A stretch of DNA of 64,000 nucleotides, from positions 25,831 to 89,830 of the forward strand of contig CAJXNJ010000003.1 in the NCBI GenBank assembly GCA_913057145.1. Direction: 5' to 3'. The stretch comes from an uncultured Ectothiorhodospiraceae bacterium (GTDB taxonomy: Bacteria; Pseudomonadota; Gammaproteobacteria; Nitrococcales; Nitrococcaceae). Both the position numbers and the translations under genes were made by a program. Shown one piece after another: positions 46,849 to 59,524 of this stretch. Every line of letters begins with the position of its first letter. Positions within the stretch are counted from its first letter, which is position 1. The notes under the pieces are model-generated. The model did no database searches, was not told the origin of the DNA, and worked only from the letters and a program-made list of their open reading frames with translations.

Positions 46849-47466
46849 TTAACTCCCGGCCCGCAATTGCCGTGCCGTCTCAATAATGCCACGACGGCCA
46901 AAAACCAGTCGCAGGCGTCCACCACCATGCGCCTCCCAGAGCCCGGCGGCCCGAATGGCGCCGAGTAGAAGCGCCCGGATCAATGCGGCATTGCGCTCGT
47001 CCTGTAGATACAGTGCATGACCCTGAACGAGGATGCGTGGGCGCAGGGTGCTGAGATGTTCGGCGTAGATATCGGCGATGCGTGAGATCACATTCTCATG
47101 CTGGATATCGTCAAAATATTCGGCCTGGCGCTTGGCCTGCTCCAGTGCCTCGGTGAGTGCGCCAAGCCGGCCGCGGTCCCGGCGCAGTCGCCGCTCCAGC
47201 TGCAGGACAGCCACCAGATAACGGGTGAGCTGAGCGGCGGTTGGCTGACTGAGATGATCAATCAGGCCGCCAAGCCCCTCATCCAGCGCATCAATGCCGC
47301 CGTATAGCTGCTCGACATCGCCGTTGTAGTCCTTGAAAAGCCCATCGAGGACCGTCTGCACACGCGCTCGGTCATATCGGCCCTGCTCGGCGATCCGGCG
47401 GACTTCACTCAATGCGAGGAATACAGCGGCAAGGGCAAGTACCCGATTGGCTTCGCCGTTGGCCAT
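46849..47466 (-). CDS. hflD: HflD family lysogenization/RNA-degradation regulator
   Basis: The 205-residue, mostly helical protein begins MANGEANRVLALAAVFLALSEVRRIAEQG. Features that match HflD are YGGIDALDEGLGGL, YLVAVLQLERRL and HENVISRIADIYAEHLSTLRPRILVQG. In E. coli HflD modulates lambda CII and is membrane-associated; its housekeeping role is unclear. Its start is 1 base after the mnmA stop, the same gene order as in E. coli (mnmA-hflD). I used ATG 47466 since an earlier in-frame codon lies within mnmA. Confidence 0.9.
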   Translation of the reverse strand: MANGEANRVLALAAVFLALSEVRRIAEQGRYDRARVQTVLDGLFKDYNGDVEQLYGGIDALDEGLGGLIDHLSQPTAAQLTRYLVAVLQLERRLRRDRGRLGALTEALEQAKRQAEYFDDIQHENVISRIADIYAEHLSTLRPRILVQGHALYLQDERNAALIRALLLGAIRAAGLWEAHGGGRLRLVFGRRGIIETARQLRAGS

Positions 47467-47467
47467 C

Positions 47468-48577
47468 TCAGAAGGCCTCAACCACCGGCAGTCGCCGCTC
47501 AATAATCCCGCCACCCAGGCAGCGCTCACCGTCATAGACCACGACGGATTGTCCCGGTGCCACGGCGCGTTCCGGGGCATCAAAAAGGAGTCGCCAGCGC
47601 TGATCCGCGAGCCGCGTGAGGGTTGCTGGCTGATCGGCATGGCGATGACGCAGTCTGGCTGTGCAGCGAATTTCATCGCGGGGTCCGGCGCCGTCAATCC
47701 AATGCCAGTCAACGGCTTCCAGCCCATGGTTCATCAATGCCGGATGGTCATGGCCCTGGGCGACGATCAGCCGGTTGCCGGCCATGTCCTTATCGGCGAC
47801 GTACCAGGGCAGGCCGGGGCGGTCAGCGCGGCCGCCCAGATTGAGTCCGCGGCGCTGGCCGATGGTGTGAAAGGCAAGGCCGGCATGTTCGCCCAGGACC
47901 TCGCCATCGACGCTGACAATCTCACCGGGGGTGGTGTCAATGTAGCGCTTCAGGAACGCCTGGAAGTCGCGCTCGCCAATGAAGCAGATACCGGTGCTGT
48001 CGGGTTTGTCGTGATTGCCAAACCCGACCCGATCGGCGATTTCGCGGACTTCGGGCTTGCTCAGACCGGCGAGCGGGAATAAGGCGGGTGCCAGCTGTTG
48101 CTGCGTGAGCTTGTAGAGAAAATAAGTCTGGTCCTTGTTACGGTCAGCGGCCCGCAGCAGCGTCTTGTTGCCATTGTCATCCTCACCGATGCCCGCGTAG
48201 TGGCCGGTGGCTACATGATCGGCACCCAGACGCTTTGCATGGTCCAGAAAGGCTCGGAACTTGATGCGCTGATTGCAGAGGATATCCGGGTTGGGTGTTC
48301 GCCCGGCGCGGAATTCGCCGAGACAATGCTCGAAGACCTCTTCGCGGTAGGCGGCCGCGAAATTTGCCCGATGCAGGGGGATGCCGAGTGTCTCGGCAAC
48401 CTGACGGGCGTCGGCGAAATCGGCTTCGGCCGTGCATTGTGTCTCGGTGTCATCGTCTTCCCAGTTCTTCATGAAAAGCCCCTCGACCTGATAGCCCTGC
48501 TCGCGCAACAGCCAGGCGCTGACGGCCGAGTCCACGCCGCCGGATAATCCTACGATGACAAGATCACTCTGGTTCAT
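47468..48577 (-). CDS. mnmA: tRNA 2-thiouridylase MnmA
   Basis: The 369-residue protein matches E. coli MnmA (368). It has the PP-loop [20 protein letters not shown] (10-29), FMKNWEDDD, the first catalytic Cys in [14 protein letters not shown] and the second in [16 protein letters not shown]-terminal beta-barrel ([26 protein letters not shown]) closes the tRNA cleft. It puts sulphur on wobble U34 of tRNA Lys, Glu and Gln. The start at ATG 48577 is 52 bases from the divergent clpS. TATCCT lies 7 bases upstream, and no clear Shine-Dalgarno is seen. Confidence 0.96.
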   Translation of the reverse strand: MNQSDLVIVGLSGGVDSAVSAWLLREQGYQVEGLFMKNWEDDDTETQCTAEADFADARQVAETLGIPLHRANFAAAYREEVFEHCLGEFRAGRTPNPDILCNQRIKFRAFLDHAKRLGADHVATGHYAGIGEDDNGNKTLLRAADRNKDQTYFLYKLTQQQLAPALFPLAGLSKPEVREIADRVGFGNHDKPDSTGICFIGERDFQAFLKRYIDTTPGEIVSVDGEVLGEHAGLAFHTIGQRRGLNLGGRADRPGLPWYVADKDMAGNRLIVAQGHDHPALMNHGLEAVDWHWIDGAGPRDEIRCTARLRHRHADQPATLTRLADQRWRLLFDAPERAVAPGQSVVVYDGERCLGGGIIERRLPVVEAF

Positions 48578-48593
48578 TCGTCGCAGGATAACA

Positions 48594-48622
48594 TTGGCGA
48601 AAGCGGGCCGAGCTCTTAGAAT
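48594..48622 (+). promoter_or_regulatory. clpS promoter giving a likely leaderless mRNA
   Basis: TTGGCG (48594-48599), 17-base spacer, TAGAAT (48617-48622) is a good sigma-70 promoter. Only 7 bases separate the -10 from the clpS ATG at 48630, so transcription should begin at or next to the start codon. No Shine-Dalgarno is present. On the other strand TATCCT (48590-48585) lies 7 bases before the mnmA ATG. Confidence 0.6.
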
Positions 48623-48629
48623 TCGGTCT

Positions 48630-48950
48630 ATGAGTGAAGAAAATGATCCGCAGTACGAAGAAGATCTGTCGGTTGCCACAGCGGAGCCCGAGGTCAAGGA
48701 GCCGCCGCTCTACCGGGTCCTGCTGCTCAATGACGACTACACGCCGATGGAGTTCGTGGTTGAAGTGCTGCAGACATTCTTCCGCATGGACCGGGAACAG
48801 GCGACACAGGTCATGTTGCACGTGCATACTCGGGGCAAAGGCGTTTGCGGGGTGTTCAGCCGGGATATCGCTGAGACCAAGGTTGACCAGGTCAATGAGT
48901 TTGCCCGTGAACATGATCACCCGTTGATGTGCACGATGGAGCCGGCATGA
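48630..48950 (+). CDS. clpS: ATP-dependent Clp protease adaptor ClpS
   Basis: The 106-residue length equals E. coli ClpS. Conserved parts are [20 protein letters not shown] with the hydrophobic N-degron pocket ([10 protein letters not shown]), [16 protein letters not shown], and the C-terminal [17 protein letters not shown]. It delivers proteins with N-terminal Leu, Phe, Trp or Tyr to ClpA. The first 25 residues are an acidic disordered tail. It is followed after 58 bases by clpA, with infA and aat downstream on the other strand, so enzyme and adaptor of the N-end rule are neighbours. Confidence 0.96.
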   Translation: MSEENDPQYEEDLSVATAEPEVKEPPLYRVLLLNDDYTPMEFVVEVLQTFFRMDREQATQVMLHVHTRGKGVCGVFSRDIAETKVDQVNEFAREHDHPLMCTMEPA

Positions 48951-49008
48951 ACAGGAACCCGGGTCGGCGAATGTCAGTCCAACGGACAGGATTTCAGGTG
49001 AGAGGCCA

Positions 49009-51279
49009 ATGCTAAGCAAAGAGCTCGAATTTACGTTGAACCTTGCGTTCAAGGAAGCTCGCGACAAGCGCCATGAGTTCCTGACCGTGGAGCATTTGTT
49101 GCTGGCACTGACGGACAACCCGGCAGCGCTTGAAGTGTTGCGCGCCTGCGGCGCGGATCTCGACGCACTGCGTAAGGATCTTGAGGCGTTTCTTGATGAG
49201 ACCACGCCGCTGCTGCCACCCAACGATAATCGTGAGACGCAGCCGACCCTCGGCTTTCAACGGGTGCTCCAGCGCGCGATTCTGCATGTGCAGTCCTCAG
49301 GGCGTAAGGAAGTCAGCGGCGCCAATGTCGTGGTCGCGATTTTCAGTGAGCAGGAGTCCCAGGCGGTCTATTTCCTGCACAAACAGAATATCTCCCGGCT
49401 TGATGCAGTGAATTTCATCTCTCACGGCATCTCCAAGGTGCCTGGAGAAGAGGCGAGCAGTGAGCAGGGTGGATCGACCGCCGAGGGCGAGGTGGATGAA
49501 GATGCGGCGAATGCCAAGCCGCTCGAGAGCTATGCCACCGACCTCAACGCCAAGGCGCGCGAGGGGCGGACGGATCCTCTGATCGGGCGCAAGCATGAGG
49601 TGGAGCGCACGGTCCAGATTCTCTGTCGGCGGCGCAAGAACAATCCGCTCTATGTGGGTGAGGCCGGTGTCGGTAAGACAGCCATTGCCGAAGGCCTGGC
49701 CAAACTCATCGTCGATGGGGAAGTGCCGGAAGTACTTGCCGATGCAAAGATCTACTCCCTCGACCTCGGCGCACTGGTCGCCGGCACCAAGTACCGCGGG
49801 GATTTTGAGAAGCGGCTGAAGGCCCTCCTCGGGCAGGTGCGCAAGGAAGACAATGCGATTCTCTTTATTGATGAGATTCACACCATCATCGGCGCGGGAT
49901 CGGCATCGGGCGGGGTGATGGATGCCTCCAACCTGCTCAAGCCGATGCTCGCAAGCGGTGAGCTCAAATGCATCGGCTCGACCACCTATGAAGAGTATCG
50001 CGGAATCTTTGAAAAGGATCGGGCGCTTGCCCGTCGCTTCCAGAAAATTGATGTCCCTGAGCCAACCGTCGATGAGACCGTGCAGATTCTGCGCGGCCTG
50101 AAAAGCCGGTTTGAGTCGCATCACGGCGTCCGCTACACCCAGCCGGCGCTCGAGACAGCGGCGGAGCTGGCCGCGAAGTACATCACTGATCGCCGCCTGC
50201 CGGACAAGGCCATCGATGTCATTGATGAAGCCGGTGCGAGTCTGCGTCTGCTGCCCCCTTCGCGGAAGAAAAAGAGTGTCGGGGTCAGCGATATCGAGAC
50301 GATCATCGCCAAGATGGCCCGTATTCCTCCAAAGCGTGTGTCCACCTCGGATATGCGTCTGCTCGAGAATATGGAAAAAGACTTAAAACGCGTGATTTAC
50401 GGCCAGGACGAGGCCATCGACACGCTGGCTGCGACGATCAAGATGTCGCGCGCCGGATTGCGGGATACCGAAAAACCGGTGGGCAGTTTTCTCTTCGCAG
50501 GGCCGACCGGTGTGGGCAAGACCGAAGTCACCCGGCAGCTCTCCGAGATCATGGGCATTCATCTCATTCGCTTTGATATGTCGGAGTACATGGAGCGGCA
50601 TACGGTCTCCCGGCTGATTGGCGCACCACCGGGGTATGTCGGCTTCGACCAGGGTGGGCTGCTGACCGATGAGGTGCTCAAGCATCCGCACTCGGTGGTT
50701 CTGCTCGATGAGATTGAAAAGGCCCATCCGGATGTCTTCAATCTGTTGCTGCAGGTCATGGACCATGGCGCGCTCACGGATAATAACGGCCGGCATGCCG
50801 ACTTTCGGAATGTGATTCTGGTGATGACCACCAACGCCGGTGCCGAGGCTCAGAGCAAGCGGAGCATGGGCTTTACACCGCAGGATCAGAGCACCGATGC
50901 CATGGAGATCATCCGCAAGCAGTTCACGCCGGAGTTCCGTAACCGGCTCGATGCCATTATCCAGTTCAACGGACTGGCCGCTGAGGTCATCGAGCGGGTC
51001 GCGGATAAGTTCATCCGTGATCTGCGCCATCAGCTCGCCGAGAAGCGGGTGACGATTGAAATCACTGATGGCGCCAAGGCATGGCTGGCGGAACAGGGCT
51101 ACGATCCGAAGATGGGTGCCCGTCCGATGGCGCGTCTGATCCAGGATAAAGTCAAGCGGCCACTGGCGGATGAGCTGCTATTCGGCAAGCTCGCGCATGG
51201 CGGGCATGTCAGGATTCAGCTGGATAACAAGGGCGAGGGGCTTGCGTTCAAGATCGATGCCCTGGAGGCCGTGGAGTAG
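49009..51279 (+). CDS. clpA: ATP-dependent Clp protease ATP-binding subunit ClpA
   Basis: The 756-residue length fits ClpA (E. coli 758). The N-domain repeat that binds ClpS starts ELEFTLNLAFKEARDKRHEFLTVEHLLLAL. AAA module D1 has Walker A GEAGVGKTAIAEGLA and AAA module D2 has GPTGVGKTEVTRQL. VGVSDIETIIAKMARIPP lies between them and the ClpP-docking loop is plausible in the C-terminal half. It unfolds substrates and threads them into ClpP. GAGAGG precedes the ATG. No clpP is in the window. Confidence 0.97.
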   Translation: MLSKELEFTLNLAFKEARDKRHEFLTVEHLLLALTDNPAALEVLRACGADLDALRKDLEAFLDETTPLLPPNDNRETQPTLGFQRVLQRAILHVQSSGRKEVSGANVVVAIFSEQESQAVYFLHKQNISRLDAVNFISHGISKVPGEEASSEQGGSTAEGEVDEDAANAKPLESYATDLNAKAREGRTDPLIGRKHEVERTVQILCRRRKNNPLYVGEAGVGKTAIAEGLAKLIVDGEVPEVLADAKIYSLDLGALVAGTKYRGDFEKRLKALLGQVRKEDNAILFIDEIHTIIGAGSASGGVMDASNLLKPMLASGELKCIGSTTYEEYRGIFEKDRALARRFQKIDVPEPTVDETVQILRGLKSRFESHHGVRYTQPALETAAELAAKYITDRRLPDKAIDVIDEAGASLRLLPPSRKKKSVGVSDIETIIAKMARIPPKRVSTSDMRLLENMEKDLKRVIYGQDEAIDTLAATIKMSRAGLRDTEKPVGSFLFAGPTGVGKTEVTRQLSEIMGIHLIRFDMSEYMERHTVSRLIGAPPGYVGFDQGGLLTDEVLKHPHSVVLLDEIEKAHPDVFNLLLQVMDHGALTDNNGRHADFRNVILVMTTNAGAEAQSKRSMGFTPQDQSTDAMEIIRKQFTPEFRNRLDAIIQFNGLAAEVIERVADKFIRDLRHQLAEKRVTIEITDGAKAWLAEQGYDPKMGARPMARLIQDKVKRPLADELLFGKLAHGGHVRIQLDNKGEGLAFKIDALEAVE

Positions 51280-51306
51280 ACCGACCACGGCCCGTCGGCC
51301 CGGCTC

Positions 51307-51525
51307 TCAGCGGGCGCGATAGACGATACGGCCTTTGTTCAGGTCGTAGGGTGTCAGTTCAACCGTCACGGTGTCTCCCCGCAGAATGCGGATGTAGTGC
51401 TTTCGCATCTTCCCGGAGATATGGGCGGTCACTGTGTGGCCGTTCTCCAGTTCGACACGGAACATGGTGTTGGGCATCACCTCGGTGATGGTTCCCTGCA
51501 TGCGGATGTTTTCTTCTTTCGCCAT
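51307..51525 (-). CDS. infA: Translation initiation factor IF-1
   Basis: The 72-residue OB-fold protein has [40 protein letters not shown] and [20 protein letters not shown], all typical of IF-1. It binds the ribosomal A site and helps IF-2 and IF-3 in initiation. It lies between clpA (convergent, 27 bases) and aat (same strand, 35 bases upstream). The promoter seems to lie within the end of aat (51558-51586). Confidence 0.98.
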   Translation of the reverse strand: MAKEENIRMQGTITEVMPNTMFRVELENGHTVTAHISGKMRKHYIRILRGDTVTVELTPYDLNKGRIVYRAR

Positions 51526-51557
51526 TCAGCGCTGTCTCGTTTACCCGAAAGGCGCTG

Positions 51558-51586
51558 ATTCTACCTAAGGCGCTGACTATCACCAA
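51558..51586 (-). promoter_or_regulatory. infA promoter inside the 3' end of aat
   Basis: On the minus strand, TTGGTG (51586-51581), 17-base spacer and TAGAAT (51563-51558) form a plausible sigma-70 promoter that overlaps the aat stop codon (TAG at 51563-51561). A leader of about 25 bases would precede the infA ATG. This would let infA be expressed independently of aat. Confidence 0.5.
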
Positions 51587-52328
51587 GACGGGATGTCGAA
51601 AGCACATCATCCAGCTGGATATCGAGATGCCAGGGGCCGAGTCGGGTTGGCTGGCGCTGGCTTGCCGCGAGTGCCAGCAAGAATCGTTTTCGCGGTATGC
51701 AGACAGCCCCGAGGCTCTCCAGGTGGGGGGTGGGCAGCTGACAGTCGAGAAAGTCGAAACCCCAGGCCTCGATTTGCCGCATCAGCCAGATAAGCGCGAT
51801 CTTGCTGCCATTGGCAGCGCGGCTGAACATGGACTCGCCAAAAAATGCCCGGCCGATTGAAACGCCGTAGAGCCCGCCAATGAGCGCATCATCTCGCCAG
51901 ACCTCGATCGAATGGGCCAACCCTGCCGTATGCAGCCGGGAGTAGGCAGCCTGCATCTCCCGCGTAATCCAGGTCCCGGGTTGATCGGCTCTGGGTGCGG
52001 CACATTCGCGGACAACGGCATCGAAGGCGGTGTCGAGGCTGATGTCATAGTCCGCCCGTCGCAGTGCCCGGCGCATGGAGCGGCTGATATGCAGTTGCTC
52101 AGGCCTGAGAATCGCGCGTGGATCGGGGCTCCACCAGAGAATGGGTTCGCCCGGTGAATACCAGGGAAAGATGCCCGAGCGATAGGCAGCCTCCAGTCGC
52201 GCGGGTGAGAGTGACCCTCCGATGGCGAGTAGACCATTGGGCTCGGTCAGTGCTGTCTCCGGATCAGGGAGTGGCGTGACTTCATCGCCTGACTCGAGCC
52301 AGGGGATGGGCAGTATCGATTCAGTCAC
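51561..52328 (-). CDS. aat: Leucyl/phenylalanyl-tRNA-protein transferase Aat
   Basis: The 255-residue protein carries GLLAIGGSLSPARLEAAYRS, FPWYSPGEPILWWSPDPRA, ALIGGLYGVSIGRAFFGESM and DCQLPTPHLESLGA, the Aat hallmarks. It attaches Leu or Phe from tRNA to N-terminal Arg or Lys, creating N-degrons for ClpS-ClpA, whose genes are adjacent. I favour GTG 52328, which shares GTGACTGA with the stop of the upstream acyltransferase gene; an ATG at 52388 or 52397 would add up to 23 residues with no match to the family. Confidence 0.94.
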   Translation of the reverse strand: MTESILPIPWLESGDEVTPLPDPETALTEPNGLLAIGGSLSPARLEAAYRSGIFPWYSPGEPILWWSPDPRAILRPEQLHISRSMRRALRRADYDISLDTAFDAVVRECAAPRADQPGTWITREMQAAYSRLHTAGLAHSIEVWRDDALIGGLYGVSIGRAFFGESMFSRAANGSKIALIWLMRQIEAWGFDFLDCQLPTPHLESLGAVCIPRKRFLLALAASQRQPTRLGPWHLDIQLDDVLSTSRLGDSQRLR

Positions 52329-53478
52329 GCGGTAACCGCTCCAGAATCTCTTCGCGATAAGGGCCCTCGGCGGTGAGGGTGCGGGCATATTCTTCAACCG
52401 CCGGGCGTTCTCTCGCCAGAAAATCCTCCACCGCAGCGTGAAAGCGGGAGTCGGTGAGGTGATGGGCAGAGTAAGTCAGGGTTGGCAGAAAGCCGCGTGC
52501 TACCTTGTGCTCACCCTGCGCGCCGGGCTCGAAGCGGCTGATGCCATGTCGAATGCAATAGTCGATGCCCTGGTAGTAACAGGCCTCGAAATGCAGTCCG
52601 TCGAAATCGGCCACAGCCCCCCAATAACGGCCAAAAAGGGTGTCATCGCCACACAGGCAGATGGCTGCGGCGACAGGCTCGTCGTGCTGCTCGGCGAGAA
52701 AGATCACCATTTGCTCCCGCAGCTTCTCTCCCAGCTCGGCAAAACAGGTCGCGCTGATCACCGGGATATTGCCGTGGAGGTGGAAAGTCTGTTCATAGAA
52801 TCGATGCAGCACCCGCCAGAGCTCCGCATCCACCTCATGGCCATGCAGGGTGCGCAGGCTGATGTCCTGCTCGGCGACCCGTTTTCGCTCACGGCGGATG
52901 TTCTTGCGCTTTTTCGAAGAAAGCCCCGCCAGGAAATGGTCAAAATCGGTGTAATTGGCATTGCGCCAGTGATACTGGCAGCCCTCGCGCCGGGCATAAC
53001 CCGCGTCCTCGAGGGCCTTAAGATCCTCGGGCGAGACAAAAAGCCAATGCACCGAGCTCAACGCCATCGACTCTGTCATCTCTCTTGCGCCATCCGCGAG
53101 CGCCCTGCGCAGTCCTGCCGCCGGATAATCCGGGTGCAGGAGCATTCTTGGACCATTGACCGGGCTGTACGGGGCGGCGATGACGAGCTTGGGATAGTAA
53201 TCAAGGCCATTGCGCGCATACGCCTGGGCCCAGCCATAGTCGAATACGAACTCACCCCAGGAGTTGCCCTTGAGATAGGCAGGGGCAGCGGCAAGCAGGG
53301 TGTCACCTTCAACGAGTAGCAGATGATGGGCCACCCAGCCGTTATCCGCCGAGACCACGCCGTGGCGCTCGAGGGCGGCCAGGAACTCATGGCGCAGAAA
53401 CGGATGATCCGTACCGAGGAGCGCGTTCCAGCGCGCCGGATCGACCTCGCTTATCGCCGAGACTGCCTGTAATTCCAT
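52321..53478 (-). CDS. COG3146-type GNAT/FemAB-like N-acyltransferase
   Basis: The 385-residue protein has the pattern of the COG3146 peptidoglycan-type acyltransferase family: PFLRHEFLAALERHG, AAPAYLKGNSWGEFVFDYGW, YYPKLVIAAPYSPVNGPRML and FLAGLSSKKRKNIRRERKRV. Later segments are PVAAAICLCGDDTLFGRYWG and FEACYYQGIDYCIRHG. FemAB relatives transfer amino acids from tRNA, but the substrate of this group is not established. It is just upstream of aat with an 8-base overlap, an order common in proteobacteria, and may be functionally tied to it. Divergent to ftsK. Confidence 0.85.
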   Translation of the reverse strand: MELQAVSAISEVDPARWNALLGTDHPFLRHEFLAALERHGVVSADNGWVAHHLLLVEGDTLLAAAPAYLKGNSWGEFVFDYGWAQAYARNGLDYYPKLVIAAPYSPVNGPRMLLHPDYPAAGLRRALADGAREMTESMALSSVHWLFVSPEDLKALEDAGYARREGCQYHWRNANYTDFDHFLAGLSSKKRKNIRRERKRVAEQDISLRTLHGHEVDAELWRVLHRFYEQTFHLHGNIPVISATCFAELGEKLREQMVIFLAEQHDEPVAAAICLCGDDTLFGRYWGAVADFDGLHFEACYYQGIDYCIRHGISRFEPGAQGEHKVARGFLPTLTYSAHHLTDSRFHAAVEDFLARERPAVEEYARTLTAEGPYREEILERLPRD

Positions 53479-53531
53479 CTGCCGTTAGACCGCGCTGCTA
53501 AAGCCTGGCCGCCTACTGTACACTTCGTCCT

Positions 53532-55874
53532 ATGGCAGGCAAGACAACCGCCCGACAACCCCTGGCGCCGATCAGCCAGCACCTCGGTCGCATGCTGCGA
53601 GAGGCCGGACTGCTGCTTTTAATGGCAGTGGCGGGCTTTTTGCTGCTGGCGATGCTGACCTATGATCCGGCCGACCCGGGCTGGAGCCGCTCCGGGCCGA
53701 CGGCGGAGATCAGCAATGCCGGTGGCGTTGTCGGTGCCTATTGGGCCGATCTGAGTCTTTATCTGTTTGGTTATCTGGGTTTCCTCTTTCCGCTACTGAT
53801 TGCCCTGCTGGCCACCCTGGTCTACCGCTGGCACCGGCGCGATGGTGAAGTGCACTGGGGCGTGATCGGGGTGCGGGTGTTCGGATTCGTACTCACGCTC
53901 ATTGCCGGGACGGCCATTGCCCGGCTGCACATCGAACCGGTGGTGGGCAGTGTCCCGCTGAGCTCCGGTGGCGTACTGGGCAACCTGATGGGCAGCTGGC
54001 TGCAGCAGGCCTTTAGTTTCAGTGGGGCAACGCTGCTCTCTCTGGCGGTTTTTCTCGCCGGTATTACGCTTTTCACCGGGCTTTCCTGGATTGCGCTCAT
54101 GGACCATCTCGGCCAGTTGGTCCTTGCGCAGGGCAAGCATTGGGAAGTGATTCGCAGCTGGTGGGAAGACCGCCAGGCGGCCCGCGAGGCCGTACGCGAA
54201 CGCGAGGCCGCCCGGCGCGATGAGGAGCAGCGTGCCCGCAAGCGCAGCAAGCTGGCGATAGCGCCGCCTGCTGCTGAGGCAAAACCAAGCGAGCGGGCGA
54301 AGCAGGAACAGCAGATCAAGCTCTTCCAGACACCGCCGGCGCCCGGTGAGCTGCCGCCGGTCACACTCCTTGACCCACCGCAGGCCGAGAAGCCCGGCTA
54401 TACCCAGGAGGCGCTTGAGGCCATGTCGCGGCTCGTTGAGCACAAGCTGCGTGATTTCGGTATTGAGGTCGAAGTGGTTGCGGTACAGCCCGGCCCGGTG
54501 ATCACGCGCTTTGAGCTCAAGCCGGCAGCGGGCGTGAAGGTCAGCCAGATTACCAATCTGTCCAAGGACCTGGCGCGCGCCCTGTCGGTGACAGCGGTAC
54601 GGGTGGTGGAAGTCATCCCCGGCAAGTCGGTCGTCGGCCTCGAGATACCCAATGAGCATCGGCAGATTATCGCGCTCTCGGAGATTATCCGCTCCGAGTC
54701 TTTCGAACAGGCGGCGTCGCCTTTGACGCTTGCCATTGGCAAGGATATCGGGGGCTACACCCAGGTGGTGGACCTCGCCAAGATGCCGCATTTGCTGGTG
54801 GCCGGCACCACCGGTTCAGGCAAGAGTGTCGGTATCAACGCCATGATTCTGAGTCTGTTGTACAAAAACGGACCGGATCAGGTGCGCACCATCATGATTG
54901 ACCCCAAGATGCTGGAGCTCTCGGTCTACGATGGTATCCCGCATCTACTCGCACCGGTTGTCACCGACATGAAGGAAGCGGCCAATGCGCTTCGCTGGTG
55001 TGTCGCGGAAATGGAACGGCGCTACCGGGTGATGGCGACGCTCGGGGTGCGCAATATTGCCGGGGCCAACAAGAAAATCACCGAAGCCCGCGAGCGGGGC
55101 GAGCCGATTGTCGATCCGCTGTGGTCCGCGCCCGATGGTCGGGTGGAGCCAACGCTGGATGGCGAAGCAGCGGCCGAGCCGCCGGTCCTCGAGACCATGC
55201 CCTACATCGTGGTCGTGGTGGATGAATTCGCCGATATGATGATGATGGTCGGCAAAAAGGTCGAAGAGTTGATTGCCCGGCTGGCGCAAAAAGCCCGCGC
55301 TTCGGGGATTCATCTGATTCTGGCAACCCAGCGGCCTTCGGTGGATGTGATCACCGGCTTGATCAAGGCCAATATTCCCACGCGCATGGCCTTTCAGGTC
55401 TCCTCACGGGTGGATTCGCGCACCATTCTTGATCAGATGGGTGCTGAATCTCTGCTCGGCCACGGGGATATGCTCTATCTCGGCCCGAGCAGTCGAGGCA
55501 TCCCGGAACGGGTTCATGGGGCCTTCGTCTCGGATGCCGAGGTGCATCGGGTGGCCGAGCATTTGAAACAAAGCGGTGAGCCGGAATACATCGATGGCAT
55601 TCTCGATGAGGGCGGCGCCGGAGATTCACCACTGCCCGGAATGCCCGGGGAGATGAATGCCGGCGGTGGCGAGGCCGATCCGCTCTACGACCAGGCCGTG
55701 AGAATCGTCACGGAAACCCGCAAGGCTTCCATCTCCGGCGTGCAGCGTCGCTTGAAGATTGGTTACAACCGGGCCGCACGACTGGTCGAGGAAATGGAGG
55801 CAGCCGGGATTGTCGGGCCGCTGCAGAGCAATGGTGCGCGTGAGGTGATCGCACCTCCGCCACCGGGAGATTGA
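53532..55874 (+). CDS. ftsK: DNA translocase FtsK
   Basis: The 780-residue protein has four N-terminal membrane helices (residues about 24-190), a charged linker shorter than in E. coli (1329 aa), and the motor domain with Walker A GTTGSGKS near 425-432 and Walker B-like [16 protein letters not shown]-terminal winged-helix gamma domain recognises KOPS ([22 protein letters not shown]). It pumps DNA to dif at the septum. The short form fits the SpoIIIE/FtsK size of most bacteria. TACACT lies 7 bases before the ATG. lolA and rarA follow closely, a conserved order. Confidence 0.96.
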   Translation: MAGKTTARQPLAPISQHLGRMLREAGLLLLMAVAGFLLLAMLTYDPADPGWSRSGPTAEISNAGGVVGAYWADLSLYLFGYLGFLFPLLIALLATLVYRWHRRDGEVHWGVIGVRVFGFVLTLIAGTAIARLHIEPVVGSVPLSSGGVLGNLMGSWLQQAFSFSGATLLSLAVFLAGITLFTGLSWIALMDHLGQLVLAQGKHWEVIRSWWEDRQAAREAVREREAARRDEEQRARKRSKLAIAPPAAEAKPSERAKQEQQIKLFQTPPAPGELPPVTLLDPPQAEKPGYTQEALEAMSRLVEHKLRDFGIEVEVVAVQPGPVITRFELKPAAGVKVSQITNLSKDLARALSVTAVRVVEVIPGKSVVGLEIPNEHRQIIALSEIIRSESFEQAASPLTLAIGKDIGGYTQVVDLAKMPHLLVAGTTGSGKSVGINAMILSLLYKNGPDQVRTIMIDPKMLELSVYDGIPHLLAPVVTDMKEAANALRWCVAEMERRYRVMATLGVRNIAGANKKITEARERGEPIVDPLWSAPDGRVEPTLDGEAAAEPPVLETMPYIVVVVDEFADMMMMVGKKVEELIARLAQKARASGIHLILATQRPSVDVITGLIKANIPTRMAFQVSSRVDSRTILDQMGAESLLGHGDMLYLGPSSRGIPERVHGAFVSDAEVHRVAEHLKQSGEPEYIDGILDEGGAGDSPLPGMPGEMNAGGGEADPLYDQAVRIVTETRKASISGVQRRLKIGYNRAARLVEEMEAAGIVGPLQSNGAREVIAPPPPGD

Positions 55875-55875
55875 G

Positions 55876-56489
55876 ATGGTCGGTAGGTTGATGGCGGGGC
55901 TGGGTAGTCTGCTGCTCGGTGCCGCAACGATTGCCGGGGCCAACCCCGTGGAGCAGCTCGAGCGTTACTTCGCCGAGACGCAGACGCTTGCCGGGTCATT
56001 TGTGCAAATCACCCGCGATGAGAACGGTGCGATTCTCGAAGAGTCGACCGGCGATTTTGTCATGGGCCGTGATCAACGCTTTGACTGGCATTACCAAACA
56101 CCCTGGGAGCAGCGCATTGTCTCGGATGGCGAGCAGCTCTGGGTGTATGACGTCGATCTCGAGCAGGTGGTCGTGCGCGCCTTGGATGAGGCAATCGGGG
56201 TGGGGCCGGCGCAGCTCCTCAGTGGCGATATGGCTCAATTGCGTGAGAACTTCACACTCAGTGTTGCCGCCGAGGGCGAAGCCATTGTGCTGACACCCAC
56301 TGATCCGGCCTGGGATTTTCAACGCCTGCGCCTTGAGCTTGCCGAAACCACCCCCTCACGTCTTCTCCTGCGCGATGGCCTGGGGCAGGTCATTGAGGTG
56401 CAGTTCCTCTCCCTTGAGACCAATCCGGCGATTGCCGATGATCAGTTCTCCTTTACACCACCGGCCGGGGTGGATGTTCTCTCGGATTC

Positions 56490-56493
<4 letters not shown>
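55876..56493 (+). CDS. lolA: Outer-membrane lipoprotein carrier protein LolA
   Basis: The 205-residue protein has a signal peptide ([18 protein letters not shown]) and the LolA features [52 protein letters not shown] written around the conserved Arg, and [20 protein letters not shown] at the end. It carries lipoproteins across the periplasm from LolCDE to LolB. It begins 1 base after the ftsK stop and its stop overlaps the rarA start (ATGA), matching the ftsK-lolA-rarA order of E. coli. Confidence 0.95.
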
Positions 56494-59514
<3,021 letters not shown>

Positions 59515-59524
59515 GAGCCGTCGA

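Noticed and set aside
53514-53533. Possible LexA box before ftsK (TACTGTACACTT...)
   Set aside because: Only the left half resembles an SOS box; the right half has no ACAG, so the match is much weaker than the sites before lexA.
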